Positions 15,640-19,106 of a DNA stretch of 19,106 nucleotides are shown one piece after another. Position 1 is the stretch's first letter; every line of letters starts with the position of its first letter. The stretch comes from MedAcidi-G1 sp002713545 (GTDB taxonomy: Bacteria > Actinomycetota > Acidimicrobiia > Acidimicrobiales > MedAcidi-G1), in the NCBI GenBank assembly GCA_964013895.1, contig CAXGYF010000030.1, positions 1-19,106 of the forward strand, given 5' to 3'. Made by a program: the position numbers and the translations under genes. The notes under the pieces were generated by a model, which was given only the letters and a program-made list of their open reading frames with translations, searched no databases and was not told the DNA's origin.

Positions 15640-17298
15640 TTAGCAGTTGTCTGCGGAAACTAACTGTGTACGCTCAATGCTGACTTGCGTGCTGCCTGTA
15701 GATTCTAGGGCTTGTCGGGCGTGGTAACTGGATCGTGTTAGAGGACTAGCTTCAACATGTGAAATTCCAAGATTTTCGCCTAGTTCCTTCCATCTTTTGA
15801 ATGTACTGGGATTTACCCATTCTTTTATGGGAAGGTGATTTGGTGATGGTCTGAGGTACTGTCCGATTGTTACGATGTCACAGCCAATCGCCGCCAGGTC
15901 CACTAGGCATTTTTCTATTTCTGATTCTCGTTCACCCAAACCGACAATTAAGGATGTTTTAGTTATGAGATCCGCTTCTTTAGCTCTCGCCAAAACTGCG
16001 AGACTTCTTGCGTAACTTGCTGAAGGTCGCACTTTCCGCTGAAGTCTCGGGACTGTCTCAATGTTGTGATTCAAAACATCAGGACTCATTTCAAAAATAG
16101 TTCCTAAAGATTCTGGATCGCCTTTGCAATCTGGTATCAGAACCTCAATTTTTGTGTCTGGGTTAGTTTTTCTAATCAGACTGATTGTCTTGGCGAAATG
16201 CTCTGCTCCTCCGTCTTTTATGTCGTCTCTAGCGACTGCTGTTATAACAGCATGTTTTAATCCCATTTCTGAAACTGCCGCAGCTACTCTTTCCGGTTCG
16301 TCAAGATCAAGTGGGTTTGGTTTTCTGGTGTCTACTAGACAAAAACCGCAAGCGCGTGTACATCTTTCCCCACCGATCATGAAGGTTGCGGTGCCGTCAT
16401 TCCAACAGTCAAAAATATTCGGACATCCTGCCTCTTCACAAACGGTAACTAATTGTTTTTCTTTCATTAGATGTTTTAAACGTCTATATTCTGGACCTGT
16501 ATCTAATTTCACTTTCATCCAGTCTGGTTTTCGACTGGTGTCTATTTCTTTAAAGTCTCTGTCTATTTGCAACAACTGCGTCTCAGTATTTGTCGCATTC
16601 TCCCATGAAACATCTGCTCTACTAGCTTCTCCAGAACTCCACAATCTTTCAGCTTTTACAGATACGAAATCAACAACTTCTTTCATAGTTGCATGTATTC
16701 CTTCTTTTTCCAGAGAAGTCACCCCATATTCTGTTATCCCGCAAGGGATTATGTGGTCATAAAAAGTCATGTCGGTTTTAACGTTAAGTGCAAAACCATG
16801 CATCGTTCTGGCTTTATTTAATCTCACTCCTATTGCCGCTATCTTTCGAGGATTCAAACCATCAGGGTTCACCCATACCCCTGGATATCTTTTGATTCTT
16901 CCAACATCTTGAATACCAAAATGTTGGCATGTTTCTATAAGGAGACTTTCAATAGTGTGCACGTAATCAGCTGTATCAGCCATACCGCCTCCACGTTTAC
17001 CATCCAATTTCAGCAACGGGTAACCGACCAATTGGCCCGGCCCATGAAAAGTTATGTCTCCACCCCTGTTTGCTTTTTCGAATTCAGCTCCAATTTTTTC
17101 AGGTTCTATCTTGAGATTCTCTAATGAGGCCCTTATACCCATTGTGTAAACAGGATGGTGTTCAAGTAATAAAAGATAATTACCTTGTTCAAATCTGTTA
17201 ATTGCGTGCTGCAATGCTAGGGCGTCGCGATAACGAACTTTTCCCATCCATCTTATTTGAAGTTCTTTTTCTCCTGAAAGCGTGCCGGATTCTGCCAT
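15640..17298 (-). CDS. lipB-lipA: LipB-LipA fusion: octanoyltransferase plus lipoyl synthase
   Basis: One open frame of 552 codons holds both steps of endogenous lipoate assembly. Residues about 10-220 are LipB: RGGDITFHGPGQLVGYP (78-94), RKIAAIGVR with K152, MHGFALNV, and IIPCGI with the thioester Cys186; it transfers octanoyl from acyl carrier protein to a lipoyl domain. Residues 256-552 are LipA, a radical-SAM enzyme inserting two sulfurs: auxiliary cluster CEEAGCPNIFDC (C287, C292, C298), SAM cluster CTRACGFC (C313, C317, C320) and the C-terminal RSSYHA, whose Ser ligates the auxiliary cluster. A 35-residue polar linker (221-255) joins them. No stop, ribosome site or Met start separates the halves, and both have all key residues, so this is a real fusion unless the assembly is wrong. 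It begins 2 bp after the lpd stop, placing lipoate synthesis with its user. Confidence 0.93.
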   Translation of the reverse strand: MAESGTLSGEKELQIRWMGKVRYRDALALQHAINRFEQGNYLLLLEHHPVYTMGIRASLENLKIEPEKIGAEFEKANRGGDITFHGPGQLVGYPLLKLDGKRGGGMADTADYVHTIESLLIETCQHFGIQDVGRIKRYPGVWVNPDGLNPRKIAAIGVRLNKARTMHGFALNVKTDMTFYDHIIPCGITEYGVTSLEKEGIHATMKEVVDFVSVKAERLWSSGEASRADVSWENATNTETQLLQIDRDFKEIDTSRKPDWMKVKLDTGPEYRRLKHLMKEKQLVTVCEEAGCPNIFDCWNDGTATFMIGGERCTRACGFCLVDTRKPNPLDLDEPERVAAAVSEMGLKHAVITAVARDDIKDGGAEHFAKTISLIRKTNPDTKIEVLIPDCKGDPESLGTIFEMSPDVLNHNIETVPRLQRKVRPSASYARSLAVLARAKEADLITKTSLIVGLGERESEIEKCLVDLAAIGCDIVTIGQYLRPSPNHLPIKEWVNPSTFKRWKELGENLGISHVEASPLTRSSYHARQALESTGSTQVSIERTQLVSADNC

Positions 17299-17300
17299 TT

Positions 17301-18710
17301 TTATCCGTGGAGAGATCGACCTGTTAATGACATCACAGTTTCACCAAAGAGTTCACTTAATGTGGGATGAGCTTGGATGTGTGTAGCTATTTCGTCAACA
17401 GTGGCTTCTAAATTAACGGCTAGATAGGCCTGTCCGAGTTGTTCCGTAACCCACGGTCCTGCCATGTGAACTCCTAAGATTCGGCCTGCTTTGCCTTCGT
17501 CATCTGCTTCCGCTACTACTTTTACTAGCCCTTCAGTTTCTCCGATTATCATCGCTCTTCCATTTCCCGAATATCGATGTTTTGAAACAACTACTTTATA
17601 GCCAGCAGACTTTGCAGATTCTTCGGTTAAGCCAGCGAAAGCAACTTCAGGGTCACAGTAAATACACCATGGCACAGTTGTTGGATCAATTGCTACTGGT
17701 GATTCACCTAAAATTTCTTTTACTACAAAAATGCCTTCGGCAAAACCCACATGAGCTAACTGAGGACTATTTATGACATCTCCTGCAGCCCAGACTCCCT
17801 TTTCTTTGGTTTGAAGCCTTTCATCAACCTCAATGAAACCTTTTTCGTCTACAACTATTTCCGTACCGTCTAATCCTGCCGCTTGACCGTTTGGTTTTCG
17901 TCCCACAGAAACAATAATTAAATCGACTTCTAATTGATTTTTTTCTTCCCCGACTGACCAGCTAACCATTTTTTTACTGTCAGTTTCTTCGTGTCCATCA
18001 ACTTCCGCTCCGGTGTGGATATCGATTCCTTTTTTTACAAAAGCGCGTCTTACCAGAGTAGATACATCTTTATCGCACCCTGGAAGTATTTCGTCAAGCC
18101 CTTCTAGCAAGGTAACTGAGGAGCCTAGGTCATTGAGAAGCGAAGCGAATTCGCAACCGATGGCGCCACCTCCAATTACTGCAACTCGATCAGGTATCTC
18201 TTCAATAGACAGAAATTCGTCGCTGGTCACTATAAATTTTTCGTCTATCTCGAATCCTTTAATAGTTCGTGGTGTCGATCCGGTTGCCAGGAGAACATTT
18301 TCTCCCTGAACTGTTTCGGTTCCTTCGCTGGTTTTAATTTCTACTTTTTTGTCGGTGCCAAGAGAACCTTTCCCAGAGTAAATTGTTACTTCTCGTCCTG
18401 TTAATAATGAATTTAGGCCATTGAAAAGTTGATCTATGACTGTTTGTTTTCGCTTTTGACTTATTGACAGGTCAATGCTTGGCTCTTCGGTTGTTATTAT
18501 TCCGAAATCTTGAGCTTGACGTACAGATCTGAGCACTGAAGCTGTTTCTAGAAGCTCTTTTGCTGGTATGCAACCGACATGAAGGCATGTTCCCCCAACT
18601 TTGTTTTCCTCGATTAGAGCTACGCTTAACCCCGCCGCTGAGCCATAAAGTGCTGCGGCATATCCGGCAGGACCGCCCCCAATTACAACGAGATCATATT
18701 TTTTAGTCAT
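17301..18710 (-). CDS. lpd: Dihydrolipoyl dehydrogenase (E3)
   Basis: FAD-dependent enzyme that reoxidises dihydrolipoyl groups of the pyruvate, 2-oxoglutarate and branched-chain dehydrogenases and of the glycine cleavage system. The 469-residue protein has the FAD motif VVIGGGPAGYAAA (8-20), the redox disulfide GGTCLHVGCIPAKE (C42, C47), the NAD motif VAVIGGGAIGCEFASLL (about 161-177), the second FAD block GVWAAGDV, and the C-terminal catalytic HPTLSE His/Glu pair, which separates it from mercuric and glutathione reductases. It is complete and of normal length. The lipB-lipA fusion starts 2 bp after it. A consensus TATAAT lies 39 bp before the ATG, so it may begin its own transcript. Confidence 0.95.
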   Translation of the reverse strand: MTKKYDLVVIGGGPAGYAAALYGSAAGLSVALIEENKVGGTCLHVGCIPAKELLETASVLRSVRQAQDFGIITTEEPSIDLSISQKRKQTVIDQLFNGLNSLLTGREVTIYSGKGSLGTDKKVEIKTSEGTETVQGENVLLATGSTPRTIKGFEIDEKFIVTSDEFLSIEEIPDRVAVIGGGAIGCEFASLLNDLGSSVTLLEGLDEILPGCDKDVSTLVRRAFVKKGIDIHTGAEVDGHEETDSKKMVSWSVGEEKNQLEVDLIIVSVGRKPNGQAAGLDGTEIVVDEKGFIEVDERLQTKEKGVWAAGDVINSPQLAHVGFAEGIFVVKEILGESPVAIDPTTVPWCIYCDPEVAFAGLTEESAKSAGYKVVVSKHRYSGNGRAMIIGETEGLVKVVAEADDEGKAGRILGVHMAGPWVTEQLGQAYLAVNLEATVDEIATHIQAHPTLSELFGETVMSLTGRSLHG

Positions 18711-18748
18711 TTATAAGTTTCTTGGTTTTCAAATTGTTCACTTTTTTT

Positions 18749-18754
18749 ATTATA
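18749..18754 (-). promoter_or_regulatory. Candidate -10 element upstream of lpd
   Basis: A perfect TATAAT on the minus strand ends 39 bp before the lpd ATG, giving a leader of about 30 bases. The -35 position holds only a weak match (TTCAAG at 18773-18778, 18-base spacing), so the assignment rests mainly on the -10 and its location at the head of a gene cluster. Confidence 0.35.
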
Positions 18755-18758
18755 TTTC

Positions 18759-18845
18759 CTATGCCAAAAGCACTTGAATAGCGAAAGCTAAAAGAATTGC
18801 CAGTCCGCAAAAAAGTGCTGAAATGATTAAACGCCTTGTGCTCAC
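18759..18845 (-). CDS. Possible 28-residue membrane peptide
   Basis: Starting at GTG 18845, immediately after an in-frame TAA, a short frame encodes 28 residues: a basic head (STRR), then an uninterrupted hydrophobic helix to the end (residues 6-28), stopping at TAG 18759. The positive-inside head plus one helix is the layout of bacterial micro-membrane proteins. It is transcribed toward lpd, whose TATAAT begins only 4 bp after the stop. No convincing ribosome site precedes it and a random AT-rich stretch can yield such a peptide, so this is a candidate only. No homologue is recognised. The rest of the gap between lpd and the lipoprotein gene (18711-18952) shows no other coding signal. Confidence 0.3.
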   Translation of the reverse strand: MSTRRLIISALFCGLAILLAFAIQVLLA

Positions 18846-18952
18846 TTATTTTGACGGTATCCAACATAGTGTTATTCCGTGCGCTGTTTTCGTTTGATAT
18901 TAGGTGTGCCCTTATTCACTTCGAAAAATAAAAATTCGTGGCAAGCTTATTG

Positions 18953-19106
18953 ATGCGAAAAATATATGTTCTTTCAGCTTTCCTATTATTCGCAGTTTCC
19001 TGCAGCCCTGATGAAAACCCCCTAACACTTAGTGAACCAACAACAACACTAAGTGAACCAACAACAACACTAAGTGAACCAACAACAACACTAAGTGAAC
19101 CAACAA
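18953..19106 (+). CDS. Lipoprotein with Thr-rich heptad repeats, 3' end outside the window
   Basis: The only supported plus-strand gene, cut by the right edge after 51 codons. The N-terminus MRKIYVLSAFLLFAVSCSPD is a lipoprotein signal: basic head, hydrophobic core and lipobox AVSC with the lipidated Cys at 17. The mature part opens with DENPLT and then repeats LSEPTTT at least four times, forming a flexible spacer of the kind that holds an extracytoplasmic domain away from the membrane. The functional domain is not visible, so no function can be given. The ATG lacks a strong Shine-Dalgarno. It is divergent from lpd and the possible small peptide, with which it shares a roughly 110-240-bp control region. 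Confidence 0.75.
   Translation, partial: MRKIYVLSAFLLFAVSCSPDENPLTLSEPTTTLSEPTTTLSEPTTTLSEPT
19028..19106 (+). repeat. 21-bp tandem repeat encoding LSEPTTT
   Basis: Units begin at 19028, 19049, 19070 and 19091; the last is cut by the window edge. Units 2-4 are identical as far as they are visible, and unit 1 differs only by CTT for CTA at the Leu codon. Near-perfect identity at the DNA level, with in-frame 7-codon units, points to recent slippage or recombination and probable length variation among strains. The same array is a likely place for short-read assemblies to break. Confidence 0.9.

Noticed and set aside
16124..16762. 212-codon open frame on the plus strand opposite lipB-lipA
   Set aside because: It lies entirely antisense to conserved LipB/LipA motifs, has low-complexity Ser-rich translation, no recognisable domain and no ribosome site; it is a shadow of the real gene.
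19028..19106. CRISPR array
   Set aside because: Repeats are 21 bp, directly abutting with no spacers, and in frame within a lipoprotein gene.

Overview
The window looks like part of a chromosome from a free-living, non-spore-forming actinobacterium, most likely a marine or aquatic Acidimicrobiia-type lineage. This is inferred from four things: moderately AT-rich DNA; a secreted LysM/SpoIID protein with a long threonine linker; a second Thr/Pro-type repeat in a lipoprotein; and a mix of ATG, GTG and TTG starts, often without a clear Shine-Dalgarno. Nothing in the sequence fixes the genus. Almost everything is on the minus strand, so transcription runs from right to left. The only supported plus-strand gene is a lipoprotein cut off by the right edge.

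Right part, 18.95 kb down to about 10.8 kb (housekeeping and cofactor genes): a possible 28-residue membrane peptide; dihydrolipoyl dehydrogenase (lpd); one continuous reading frame joining LipB (octanoyltransferase) to LipA (lipoyl synthase); an unrecognised eight-helix membrane protein; a PduO-type cobalamin adenosyltransferase; leucyl aminopeptidase PepA; a Sir2 deacylase; and a rhodanese-ThiF/MoeB protein with its domains in the reverse of the MoeZ order. The lpd/lipB-lipA pair makes lipoate and uses it (E3 of the 2-oxoacid dehydrogenases and glycine cleavage). The other genes are packed 15-51 bp apart in the same direction and probably share transcripts.

Left part, 10.7 kb down to 60 (envelope polysaccharide genes): UDP-glucose dehydrogenase (ugd), a Wzx/MATE-like flippase, the LysM-SpoIID protein, then rmlA, rmlC, rmlB, rmlD and a large GT-C-like membrane protein. 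Ugd supplies UDP-glucuronate, and RmlA/B/C/D supply dTDP-L-rhamnose. The flippase would move a lipid-linked glycan across the membrane, and the last protein could transfer or polymerise sugars outside. No cytoplasmic glycosyltransferase is present here, so they must lie elsewhere. The rml genes are tightly coupled (8-bp overlap, direct abutment, ATGA overlap). A plausible promoter in the 93-bp gap before ugd would start this operon.

The observations most worth following are the LipB-LipA fusion, the rhodanese-first MoeB without zinc cysteines, the hairpin that could cover the ribosome site of the LysM-SpoIID gene, the GC-rich hairpin and 17-threonine run inside that gene, the possible micro-membrane protein before lpd, and the nearly identical 21-bp repeats in the lipoprotein. 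I see no CRISPR array, tRNA, rRNA, insertion sequence or phage gene.
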